Origin: Romanomermis culicivorax
Taxonomy: Eukaryota > Nematoda > Enoplea > Mermithida > Mermithidae
Direction: 5' to 3'
Assembly: GCA_963922205.1 (NCBI GenBank)
Contig: CAWUHX010000231.1
Span: 496,001-560,000 of the forward strand
Length of the DNA stretch: 64,000 nt
A program made the translations under genes and the position numbers. The number at the start of each line of letters is the position of its first letter. Position 1 is the first letter of the stretch. A model generated the notes under the pieces. It saw only the letters and a list, made by a program, of their open reading frames with translations. It made no database searches and was not told where the DNA came from. Shown here one piece after another: positions 53,016 to 64,000 of the stretch.

Positions 53016-55897
53016 GTAGTTTGTCTTTATTCGTCTAAATTGAATATATAAATTTAGACGTTATTCAATCAGTATTTATAGCACATGTCAGGAAAAAAGC
53101 GAAAAATTAAGTCAACTACACAATTTTTCGAAACAAATGAGCCATAATTTGCGTAAATTTTATTGGCAAAAATGTTTCGTATAGGAAAAAAGTGAACTTT
53201 TCCAGAAGTACGATCAACCGGCGGTTTTAAACATAGTTTCATTTTATTTCTCGTGAAGAAATCGTTCAAGAGTGCAGATATTTGTGCCGACCACTATATG
53301 TACTGATTATTAGACTGTGATTTCGGCGAAACTTGCGGAACAATTAATTTTGAAAATAGAGAAAAAGAAGTAAATTGAATAACCCACTAAATTTTTTTGT
53401 GAAACAAGTATTCACTGTGGAGAAAAACGGGTTTTCCAGAGAAAAATAAGTCAATTTCTAGAAAATGTGGGATGGAGAGCAAGGAATATTGGGAAAGTTT
53501 TCGGAAAAGTGAATATCATGTGAAAATCTGGGACGTGCTGAACAGGACTGTCACTTTTATAAGTTTCTAGAAATGAGAATGCATGATGAAGAATGTGTCT
53601 ACAGAGCATTGAGATTAAAATTCTCTAACCCATCAACTGTATTTTGGAGAAGTGACACATAGAACTTCAAAACTCTAAATAAGTAAAAACTCAATTCCAT
53701 GTTAGTTTTTGATTTTGTAGGTCTTTAATTTGCGTTTCGCAGTATAACTTTTTCAAAACTTCCGAAACACATAAATTTTGCCAGTTTCGCAAAAAATAAC
53801 ATCTTTCATAAGACTTATGAGGAACACTATGAAAACTATGGACCCATCAGACTCTAATGAATGAACCTCGACTAATCGGAGAAGCACATCAACGAGGAAA
53901 GATTGCTGAATAACATGAATGACCCTAGAAGCCAATGACTGAAATTATTAGTAATTTTCACTGTAGGCCTTGCTTACACTAAAATTTGCATACATGTGGG
54001 GAACAATTCAGACTTTCGATATGTCATCCACATGACTACAATAATGCACCGACCTCCAATAGTTCCTGCATCTAACAAGAACTATTTGTGAGAAGAGAGA
54101 TTTTAGGAAATTTAGAAGATGATGATGAAATCATTCTTCACTTTTGGTTATATATTGGTATTTTATGCTGGCGCTCGCGAATAAACTTTATCCCGGCTTT
54201 AGTTTTAATATTAGGATAATTACTTTAGTGGTCCGTCCACATTCTTAACCTATTGTTGTTATATTTTTTTCATATTTACTCGTGCATAGAAGGAGCGCAC
54301 GAAGGGCTTTAGGCCCTGGCGTAGTCTCTTGCAGACGTCAAGTAGAAGATAGACCAGCTTGGGACTCTTATACGTCGTTCCTTCCAGTGGGTATCAATTT
54401 TCCTCTGAGAGTCTATGAGGTCCGCTCTGTGAGGGACCGTTAGTAGTATGTATTTGTTGTTGTTGGCTGGTCTGGGCGAGAACTGTTGCACCATATTCGA
54501 GGCCTAGCCAAGGATAAGTTCTAACTAGTCCACGAATATTCAACCATCTTGCTGTATTGCTCAGGAAAGACCATAGGGTTTATTGCCCATTGAGCGATCC
54601 CAAGTGAGCAAATTCTTAAATGAGTTATTATTTGTGGATATTCAAAATAACAATTTGTAATATTGTTTCGTGATCGAAAAAGAGAAAAAATTGGTGACAC
54701 GAAAAAACAAAATGAAAGAAAGCAGAAACAGAAGATGAAAACGTAAAAACACACATAAACAAAAACATAAGCAACAAAAACAGAAAACGAAAGAACAGAG
54801 AAAAATATTAGATAAAGAAGCAAAATTTGAAGAAAGTGTTATAACGTTCTCAATTGCACATTTGAGAATTGCCTGATCAGGAATTCGCTTACTTGAGAAT
54901 GTGCTCATTTGGGAATCATTCATACAAGAATACTCCTAAGTTAATACACAAAACGCTGTAGGCTATCTAACAATACAATGCTAAATTACCATTGAATAAT
55001 TTCCCAGTAGGTTGTGAAAGTGTCTTTTGTAGGTTGTATGGAAAGAAAAGTTGGAAAATGGGAAAAATAAGCACAATAAGCATGCATCGTCAGATTTAGC
55101 ACCCGATTAAAATGTTTTATTCAATTAAACAAATATGCATTGCAATACATTCATTTCATAAAGTTTGTAACAAAAATAAGTATACAGCCGAGGTATATAT
55201 GCTACTGACATCAACAATTTTTGAAACAGGTGATAAATAAGTTGTAACATTTCCTATCATTTCTGAACCACAAATTTTACGATCTGAAGCAGTCGTGCGA
55301 CACCTGGATTCTACATATAGTATACTTACACGAGACAATGTAATGAATATTCTACTATATATAGTGTGTTTTTCTTGAAATTCTTTAAAAAATTGAAAAT
55401 TGAAAATAAGTAGTGTTTTACATTTTTACGACTCTCTGCTAAATTTAACGTATGATTTGGAATTTGTGAGTACACTCAATTAAATTTTAGCAATTTTTCG
55501 AGTGAAATAATCTTATTGTAGATTTTCTCAACTTCCCAGGAACTGTCAAAAATGAAAAATAAAAAAAAGTCAAACATGAAATAAGACCGGTTCTATACGA
55601 AATTTTCTAGTACATCTAATGCAGGAAACTGCGTATGAAGGGCTACAATAAACCGGAGGTTATTGATAAAAATTTCGAGAATGTTTTTCAGTCAAATATT
55701 TCTTTTACAATTGCGTTAAGTAAGGAAAGTTATTCGGGAAGAAACCCGAAAAATCAAAATTTAAATATAAAATACCTTCGGTTGCTAGATTTTTCGAAAC
55801 ACCCCGATTCGTGCGGATCATGATCGGACTTTTTGTAATGATGTCAGCCTCTGTAAACAACTCACAATATCTACATGACATATATCGTCGCGAATTT
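53016..55897. other. intergenic DNA between collagen and protocadherin genes
   Basis: Mostly AT-rich and uninformative. At 54300-54590 GC content rises and the minus strand has two short protein-like frames (VQQFSPRPANNNKYILLTV...; LGIAQWAINPMVFPEQYSK...) separated by stops, possibly a decayed coding remnant of an element I cannot name. An A-rich tract lies at about 54665-54830, and a degenerate MITE-like end (TATAGTGTGTTTTTCTTGAAATTC) at about 55358. Confidence 0.4.
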
Positions 55898-58800
55898 TCA
55901 CAACTCAGTAGACTCCAAATAAGATAGCATGATATTTTGTTCCCTTTGCTTTTGAGCGATTTGGAATGATTTCGAAGACGACGATGACGACGACGCCGTT
56001 TCGCCGCCAACTTCGCGAAATTTCGATCTCGAAAATCGATCGTCGTTACATTCGACCGTGGTCACGTGGTTATTAAAATCGCAGTCGGCTACAGTACGCT
56101 TGGGCGATTGGGACGACAAACGACGATCGCCGGCGATCGATTTTGTAGATTTTTGATCTCGATAATAATGATGATGTTGTTGATCATTTTCCGTTTGATA
56201 GAAATAGGGCGCCGATTCCGGTTTTGGGGCGACTATCCGGGGCAAAAGTCGACCATTACTCAAAACTGTGCTCACGATTTTGCCGCTGCCGTTAGTCGAA
56301 GAATTGGCAGAGCCGGTTAGACCGGCCGCCAGCGGTTTGGACGATTCGCAACTGGTCAAATCGTTTTCGTCCAAAGAATTTTTGTCCGCGTCGTAGCCGT
56401 AGTTTTCTTTGCCATTTTGGTATTGGGCCCGCCATATTGGATTCGAACTGTAAGAGAAAGAGAAAGTTTTGAATTACAGTACATTTTTGCCCTGGATTTT
56501 CATATCAAGTATTACCGAGCAAGAACTGTTATCAATTTTATTGGCTGGAAAAAATTGTCGATTTTTTAATTTTTTCTGGCGAATTTCAGGTTTAGTCTTA
56601 GTCTTGGGCATTTTCTCGACCAATCAGATCGATGATATACGTTTTTTTTTATCAATGAAATTGATGATAGAATTTTTCTCGACCAATCATATAGCTGGCA
56701 GTTCTCGCCTGCACTGCTTTGTGGTCTTTATAGACATGTACATGACGGTTGCAAAAAAGTTGCCATGTCCGAAAGTGCTACATTTCAATAGCCAGAGAAG
56801 AGCTGAGGTTCCGGTTTTGGAATTCGATATTATATACCGAAATTTCAAAAAATTTTCCAAATTTGTCAACTGCGCGGAACTGCTATATGATATCATTGAA
56901 TTTGGCGATTTCTCGTAACCTATTTTCTACATTCCACAAAAACCAATGAATCTGAATGAAAATATTTTTGAAGAGTTATAGTGTATATAAATGAGAAAAT
57001 TCCTTAATTTCAAAGGTCTGACACGGCTAAAATTTCGTAACAGCTTTCCAATCAAAGAACTTCTGAAAATCCCGAACTGTACCAGCACTTTTGTAGGAAT
57101 TCGAGATTTCCTAAATCCATTGAATTTTCATTAGTTAAAGCAATCTAACAACGAAATTCGGTTAACAACAGCCCTCTACTGCCGATTACCACCATATTTT
57201 CAAGCACTGAAAAAAATTTACTACTGTAGCTATGTATATGAAATTTTGAAAGTACAAAAAACAGAACCTGTGATGCAAACCTTGAAACTATAGTTTGATC
57301 GACAGCGATACTACAGCAAGACTTTTAGGGACCACTTCTTCGCTACTGTAAACCATTAGACTTGTTTTTTACGGTAAACACTTCTATAGTTTGTTTTTTA
57401 TTAAATGCTTCTAAATTGAAAAAACTCAAAAATCAATTATGTTGTCAAAATCGCGTAGACAAAGCTTTCACAGTAAGATTTTTCATTCAAAAAATTTTTA
57501 AAGGTTAATTGCATAAGCTCGCAAATTTTTAGTCTTACATGACGAATGGTTTAGCAGAAATTTATAAAAATATAAAACGGTATTTGCTTTCCACTGTTAT
57601 ACTTTGGAAGCATTTCGAAAAAAACAAACTATAGGTGTCAATTTCGATAATATTTCGAAAATGATGTAATCACGACTAACGTCATTATCCTCGTTTTACT
57701 GTAAAAATGCATTAAAAGGTAAAAATTCAACCAAAGGAGAGGTGAAGCCTTTGCGTCTTAGTCTATTTTTCTTTGTTTTTGATATCACGCGCGAAATTTA
57801 TGTCTTCAATAGAATTTTCAGTTCTTGGGAGCTTCCATAATTTCAATCATGATATGCTATAGGTGATTGAAAAATTCGATTTAAGATTTCTGAATGAATT
57901 TTTATTTAAATTCGACTTTATTCTTCTGAATATTGTCATAAATATGTATGAAAAAATCCGCTGAAGACCTATTGATTGTCAAACATGAAAAAAAATTCTG
58001 ATAGAGTAATTTTGACATTGATTTAAAAGTTCATATCTATTTTCTGTACTGAAATATGACAATTTTACGGAAGCCGCTTTAGGCCATGATGTTACAAATC
58101 CTGACATGAGACAAATCGTATACTAGAACAAGTGTGCTGATTCTAAATATTTTTGAAATTTTATTTCCAAAAATCAAAAAGCTTCATCGAACTATGATTA
58201 AGTTCAATTATTAAACTCTCCCTTGAGCATTTTTTATTACTATTTCATCTTATTTGAGCTTTTCCCGCATATTTTTGAGTTTTTTAATATTCGTGGAACA
58301 AAACATGAAAGCCTGAAAAGACTACAGTACCCCTAAAAAGCTTCTTCAAAATTCTACCTCGAATGCTTATTCGTCCCCGGAAGACTGAAATTGGGAACGG
58401 GCATGCCCGATTGATCTATGATAAAACAAAAATTTACATATCATCCGAATCCAAATCTAGTACACTTTTTACTGTAGGATTTTGTCGTAGCGGCTTTCAA
58501 TCTTCGTTTGTAATTTTTAGTTTGTAAGCACCAACAAATGGCTACAAAAATTAAAGTGATAGTCAAGCACGTCGAAACGGCTAATAACCCGTATTGGCCG
58601 ATGGAAATTTCTTCGCCGGCTATGATCAAAAATTGGTTGGAATTTCGATTGGCATACCGTAATCTATGATTGACCAACAAATCTTGTTTGGCACGTTTTT
58701 GTTCGGGAGATATGGGAACGTCCATGCGTCTAAAACACAACAAAAGATGAGTGGATGGGTGAACCTCGTCCAGAATAGAATTATTCAGCGGATAACTGGG

Positions 58801-61800
58801 CGTAAATCGACAAGCCTCATTAAGATCTATCCAAAAGCATAACTTAGAATTCTATCTTTCTATTTTTGATTGAATTATGAACTGTTAAAGTTTGGTAAAC
58901 ATCAGTTTAACCGCCAAAGATCATGTGTCCTAAACCATATCTAGGAAGGCAAATATCAAAAATTTGTTTTTAATTTTGTTCTGTGATTAGATTCACTTGA
59001 ACTTTGAAAATTCCACTTAAATCTGCTGCGAGAGGTTATGCAGAATTTATCCCATCCAGACTGACTCCTGATTCCGCTGGACATGCCTCAGAATGTGTTT
59101 TCCTACCGTAGCTCAATCTCCATGCAAAACTCGACAAAAATCCTGAATATATATTTTGCAATAGTCACTACCCGCATTTGTTACAAGCTTTAGAAAAAAT
59201 ATCTTACTGTAGTGCTTCTTCGACGGCCATGATGCTCAAATTTTTGTTGACGAAATGTACAAAAGCTTTACTTTGGTAAGACTTTTTCATGGAAAACGGA
59301 GCGTAGTGGGCTTGAACATCGTCGATTGTGGCGTTCGATTCAGTGATTGTGGATAAAAGACTGATAAATAAGATTGTATATTAAAATTTGAGTGGGAAAT
59401 CGGAGTCGGAATCAAAAGCCTAAAATTTGAGAGTTGAAAATTTTTGTCTTATTTAGTATTTCTAACAACAAAATAAGCCTTCCTGCAGATTGAAAAATGG
59501 GACACAAAAAGCGAAATTAATAAACAAAAAATCAAAAAGAACAAACAATAGTAAAAGTAAAATAAATTGGAGAAAAATATGGAAAACCAAAAAATTCTGC
59601 ACTCAAAACATTGAGTGAATTCTAATAAATATTCAATCTAGATCAGACAGCCTATGACACACTGATTCCGATTGTTACTCTACCTGTGTGTTGTAAAGAT
59701 ATCCAAAAGGTGCTTTTCAAGTTTACATAGCAAGCCAAAATTTATGTAAATTTGCTGGAAGTTCACTATTTATGCTAGGAACCAATATCAAAAAGTCAGA
59801 ACTGTTAAACCGGAGCCTCAATTCAAGGAAAAGCTTGACAAATCGCGTTCATGCAAAGTTTACTGTAAGTAATGCTGACAGTTCGAAAGGATTACTGTAA
59901 TTTCATTCAGATTGTTATGATTTATCAAAAGTACGTGATTTAAGAATTCACACTTCAAGGCCTCTGCTCGAAATCACATTAGGATTTTTTCGGTCTTACT
60001 TGATTATTTCTTGAGAATTTTCCCACAAAACATTGGCTTCGGCATCGAACGCGAGTTCAATCTGTTGTTCGTAACTCAGGATATTGATCTGACGAGAAAA
60101 AGATGAAAATTTCGAAAAACCAAAATAGATAGGGCAATTTTAATCAATATGAATTTGAAAACAATCGAATAATGTTTTATAAGTTGCACTTACAATAACT
60201 TTAGCTCGAGCAACCCTGTCGCCGCTATCTTTGACCACTACCGGAAATTCTAAATATCCCCTGAACGGCCGGCCAAACGGCGCCGCCGTCGTTATATCGC
60301 CCGCCACTGGATCGACGTGGAAGGCCGTTTTTTCTCGAAAATCGCCAGCCGTCGGCCGATTTACGACGTCCTCACGATGATCATTATCCTTGGGATTTTT
60401 ATCTTCGTAAATATTGTGACGTATGTCGCCGTCCAAAAAATAACGCAATTTTTCGTGGTCGACCAGGTCTACGTCGATAGCCTAAATTTTTTGAGAAAAA
60501 TTTTTACACATTCATGGTTTCAAAATGAGAAAAACAAAAAATAAATAAAACAGTAATATAACAAAAAAACACCAAAAGCATAAAAATTAAAGATAAAAAA
60601 ACAAAGGAAACAAAACACAAAAGTAGCACTAGAGTAACAACTATAAAATGCGAAAAATAAAATTAATAAACAACAAAAACATAAAAGCAGCAAAGCAATA
60701 ACAAAAATACAAAAAACAATTTAACAGAAACAACTCAAAAGAAACAGCTTTGATATACAACAAAAACAAAAGTCCACAGATAACAAGAACAAGAAAGAAA
60801 AACAACATAAACAAGCAAGAAAGACAACATACTGAAATAAAAAGAAAAAATAACGATAACATCAGCAAACAACCAAGATAAAAAAGCTCTAAAATTGAAA
60901 ACATGAAATAAAAAAACAAAAATAAAAGACAGCAGAAACATAAAATATAAATATAGAAAACACAAAAATAAAAAAGCATGAGCTTGAAACAAAAACGACA
61001 TTAACAAAGGACAAAAATACAAAGCTGTTAAACAAAAAAGTATATAATAACAAACGACAAACGCAAAAACTACAAAAACAAAAACAAAAGCAGGAAAAGG
61101 GAACAGCATTAACAAACAAAAAGCAGCAAAAACAAGAAACTTGAGTTTAGAAACAAAAAGACAGAGACAAAACCCAAAGATAAATAACAGAAACAGAAAA
61201 ACTATAAAAACAAAAACAAGGACACGATAAACAAAGAAGAAAAATTAAGACTGTGAAGATAAAAGTAAAAAGCAAAAAAACAGCAATAGCAAAACAACTA
61301 AAAACAAACACTAGAAATGTTTGTTTCCCCTAGTGAAAATATTTTTGTTGTAAACGCTTCTCAGCTTTCATAAAAAAATAGCAGTACAATTTTTTGGTGC
61401 CATGTTTTCATCAATAGCTATGCGGATCAATCGATCGGAAAAATTTAATTAATTTTTGATAGGTATATCTGTCTGTAGAAATGTTTTTCAACTTTTGCTC
61501 AACAAAATATCTAGAAATTTGATCAATCCACTTCTCAAAAGATCAGACTATATCAAAATTTTCTTCGAATTTCAAAAGTGAAAAACGGCGTAAATGACCT
61601 TGTTAGAGAACAAAAATATAAAATTTCAATGCCATCTTGCACAAAATTAAGGGAAAATGCGCATCGTACAAGTAAATTTTTAATGAAATTTTTTCAACGA
61701 AAAATTATTTTGGCGAAAAAAAGCGTTCCAAATTTGGAATTTCCAAAATTAAGTATTATTTTATGGTATTTTGGTGTACTACGACCAAAATTTCTTACTA

Positions 61801-62891
61801 ATTTTCAACAAATATTGGGAAATATCAACTTACTCGTATTTTTGCGACTCTGCTACCTATTTTCGTATCGTATTGAACGCCTCCTATGAAAATGGGCTGG
61901 ATGAACATCGGATCGTTGTCATTTTCATCGACGACATTTATTTTCAGGGTCAAATAAGCTGGATCAGTGAAATTTCCATCTGAAAGAAGAAAAAATGGAA
62001 TGAGCACGGTCCATATAGAAACTGTTTGCATATCTTGCTGACGTTTGTTCTTGATAAAAATAGACCACTGTTACTTGAATCAACTTCATTGCCCGGCAGA
62101 CCGTCAGATACGCGGTGATTTCCGCAAATTTTATTTTGATCGCAATCAGTGGCTTTGATCGTGATCACATATTGATCAGCTTTTTCTCGATCGATATCGG
62201 ACGAAGTAACAAGCTGGGGTGTTTCGAGAGCATTATCTCGTACATTGGACAATCGAAACAGTTCGTTACCCAGATCATCTCGAAGAAAAAAAAATTTGAT
62301 CAGGTTGACATTGATGATCTGTTTCATTGATCAAGTGGAAGAGTAGCATTCACATGATATATTTGAAGTTGATAAAAGATAAGCTTACTTTCATGTCCTT
62401 ATGTTGAAATTTCATGCGCTTTGCTATAGTAAGCACTGAGCTGTACTTATTTACAGTAAACCACGGCTTGTGCATTTATCACATGAAATATCAAGTGATG
62501 AAAAATGTGCGACGAACGTTATCTTTGTTTTTTTATTCTATGATTATCATTTTTTTAATTTGTATTTTTTGTTCATTCATTCCTTCATTGTATTGTTAAC
62601 TTGCGGGTCAGAAAATGAAGCCTCAAAAATCAAAGAAATCAGTGATTCCACGTTGAACCGGTAAGTCGGTTTCAAATAAAAATAAAATTCTGGCATAAAG
62701 AGCTTATATTTGACTCTTTTTTGTGAAAAATTTTCCGCCAGCCTGCATTCGTACTGTAAAAAGTTACCGTAAATTTCGTAACAAATCTTTTTGTGTTCGG
62801 CCGTGCCGTCTTTATCCGTAGCAGCAGGAATATGGCCAACGATTGTTCCGACGGGCGAATTTTCCTGGATCTCCAAGATTTTTGTCGAAAC
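55898..62891 (-). CDS. protocadherin (PCDH15/Cad99C-like), C-terminal nine exons
   Basis: Minus-strand exons are 62891..62768, 62278..62075, 61979..61834, 60481..60194, 60088..60000, 59360..59208, 58729..58473, 58415..58358 and 56447..55898. All are GT-AG and in one frame, giving 622 aa in the window. Residues 1-133 form a cadherin repeat (IQENSPVGTIVG, DIDREKADQYVITIKATD, VVDENDNDP). A second, membrane-proximal repeat spans about 134-254 (AIDVDLVDHEKLRYFLDG). A membrane-adjacent domain runs to about 375, a TM segment lies near 381-403 (LAVSTCLTITLIFVAICW), and a 220-aa cytoplasmic tail includes SNPIWRAQY, polyserine and basic stretches. Layout fits Cad99C/PCDH15-type cadherins acting in calcium-dependent adhesion. 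Upstream repeats are missing, so the 5' end is partial. Confidence 0.88.
57385..57633. mobile_element. MITE, TATAGTCTGTTTTTC family, copy 4
   Basis: A 249-bp element in a protocadherin intron: left TATAGTTTGTTTTTTATTAAATGCTTCTAAA, right end the complement (TTTGGAAGCATTTCG...AAACAAACTATA). Confidence 0.78.
60520..61310. repeat. A-rich AACAAAAAC-type low-complexity tract
   Basis: About 790 bp built from degenerate A(A/C)AAAA, ACAAAAGC and AAATAAA units with very few T on the plus strand, inside the protocadherin intron 61833-60482. The transcribed strand is T-rich. Minus-strand open frames over it (F/C/L-rich) are compositional artefacts. Confidence 0.8.
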
Positions 62892-64000
62892 CTAAAACGT
62901 ACCAAATGTATGAGAACAAAAAACTATATAGTACATCCGGAGAAATTTGCATATTCACTCCTAAAAAGGTTTTAGACTATTCAACACCTATACAGATTTT
63001 TATAGATCGTCTGATGTCAAAGAAGTCCAGAATTCAACATTTTTTACATTTGAAGACTTTCCCGAATGACCAGAGGCCTCTTACGTCATCTGGGTGACAT
63101 TTTTGCACAGCGAGGGACCAGCGATGACTTGGTACTCGTGTGACTACTAATGACTTCGAGGATCATTTGCATTATATTCTTGAACGTTTTTGACCAAATT
63201 ATTCATAGACAATTTTATTATTCATATTGATATATTTGCAATTTTCCAATTTTTCTCTCGTTAATATATACATTCGTCGACCAGGATAGCTTCAGAGTTG
63301 TCATTGATGATGAGTGGATTGCCACAATTAAGCTCATAGTATCAAATTTATTTTTCAGTTTCTCTAGTTCTCAAGACTGTTCAACTCGAAGAAATAAATA
63401 ATAATGCTTCTGCTTCTCGAGGTCAGCATAGAATCGAAAAACCCTCTTGATATGATCTTGTTGTCGGATCAGCTGCTAAATGTGGGGAAATGTTGTCAAG
63501 TTGTGAGAAGTCTGCCGGTAGGTATGTTTCAGTTGACCGAAATCCAAACAGTGAAAACCATCATTTTTCCAAAACTGAGACCGTGAAACTGAAAATTGGA
63601 AAACGGGATTTTGAATAGTATTTTCCGTTTTTTACTGTTATTTTAGACATTTTATTATTGATAGTATATTTCAGAAAATGAAACTTTATATGACAAATTA
63701 TTGTATCTTCAGTCAAAATTCTAAGCACTTTTTGTTTAAAAACTCCGTGTTTTTTCTTCTGTAATTGCCTTTAGACTGACTTACTCGAAAATACTCTTAT
63801 GTGGCTGAATAAGTGTTTTCAGGCTCACAGTGGCGAGGTTCAACACACATGAATACATTTCACCAATCAATATTTATCTTCTTGATAGAACTTTCCCTGA
63901 TTACGTGTTCTCTCAAGCATTGTTTGACCCAAATTTGGCTGAAAAATATCGAGATTCAAGAACTTTTAAAAGCTGAAGGGGTTTGAGAAGAAACAAAATT
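62892..64000. other. right edge, upstream part of the protocadherin locus
   Basis: No further cadherin exon was recognised on the minus strand, although a canonical donor follows an open stretch near 63087 (GATGAC|GTAAGA on the minus strand) without cadherin-like content. The gene's earlier exons probably lie beyond 64000. Confidence 0.4.

Noticed and set aside
60641..61119. Minus-strand frames rich in Phe/Leu/Cys, resembling multi-pass membrane proteins
   Set aside because: They result from the A-rich tract on the plus strand inside a protocadherin intron.
63087..63170. Possible additional protocadherin exon with a good donor
   Set aside because: Neither frame encodes cadherin-like sequence and no suitable acceptor is evident.

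Overview
This window reads as nuclear DNA of a nematode, probably a rhabditid-type worm. The evidence is a six-exon cuticle collagen gene with the usual N-terminal segment, nematode-style 7TM chemoreceptor-like genes, a multi-exon protocadherin, short GT-AG introns, an AT-rich background, and many small inverted-repeat elements. The genus cannot be fixed from the sequence. No tRNA, rRNA, CRISPR or bacterial operon was seen.

Positions 1 to about 10.5 kb are most of a Maverick/Polinton virus-like DNA transposon. One gene leaves the left edge on the minus strand. On the plus strand follow a two-exon gene of unknown function, a packaging ATPase, a small membrane protein, an HMG-box-like protein, two small structural-type proteins, a DDE integrase with a C-terminal chromodomain, an adenain-like cysteine protease, a two-TM protein, a penton-like minor capsid protein, a basic core-like protein and the major capsid protein. 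All frames are open. Three genes have introns of 56-60 bp. The DNA polymerase is not in the window, and neither terminus was identified. A compact GC-rich two-exon orphan gene (11434-11859, minus strand) lies just beyond the capsid gene.

Positions 13.7 to about 17.6 kb hold a minus-strand 1171-codon open frame. It fuses a retroelement Gag (four CCHC knuckles) directly to an Env-like membrane glycoprotein, with no pol between them. The frame stays open for 137 codons upstream of its first ATG.

Positions 19.0-25.2 kb hold a six-exon gene for a secreted Cys-rich protein I do not recognise. Its 2.7-kb intron contains a 704-bp inverted-repeat element.

Positions 27036-34616 are a complete-ended LTR retrotransposon: 640- and 622-bp LTRs, a 4-bp GAGA target duplication and a candidate primer-binding site. 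Its pol is broken. The gag-side frame carries one CCHC knuckle, an Env-like N-terminal segment matching the 13.7-kb element, and then the RNase H domain. In the env position (31612-33285) sits an intact intronless ORF for a DEDDy 3'-5' exonuclease of the RNase D/WRN/MUT-7 type with all four metal-binding acidic residues. An exonuclease cargo in an LTR element is the most striking item here.

Positions 35.3-36.4 kb carry an array of the palindrome ATGTTATAACAT. From 36.8 to 42.6 kb there are three GPCR loci, two of them only as partial exon models. Positions 47976-53015 (minus) are a 308-aa cuticle collagen with repeat-filled introns. Positions 55898-62891 (minus) are the last nine exons of a PCDH15/Cad99C-like protocadherin whose 5' end is off the window or unrecognised. 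The remainder is intergenic DNA with MITEs and low-complexity tracts.
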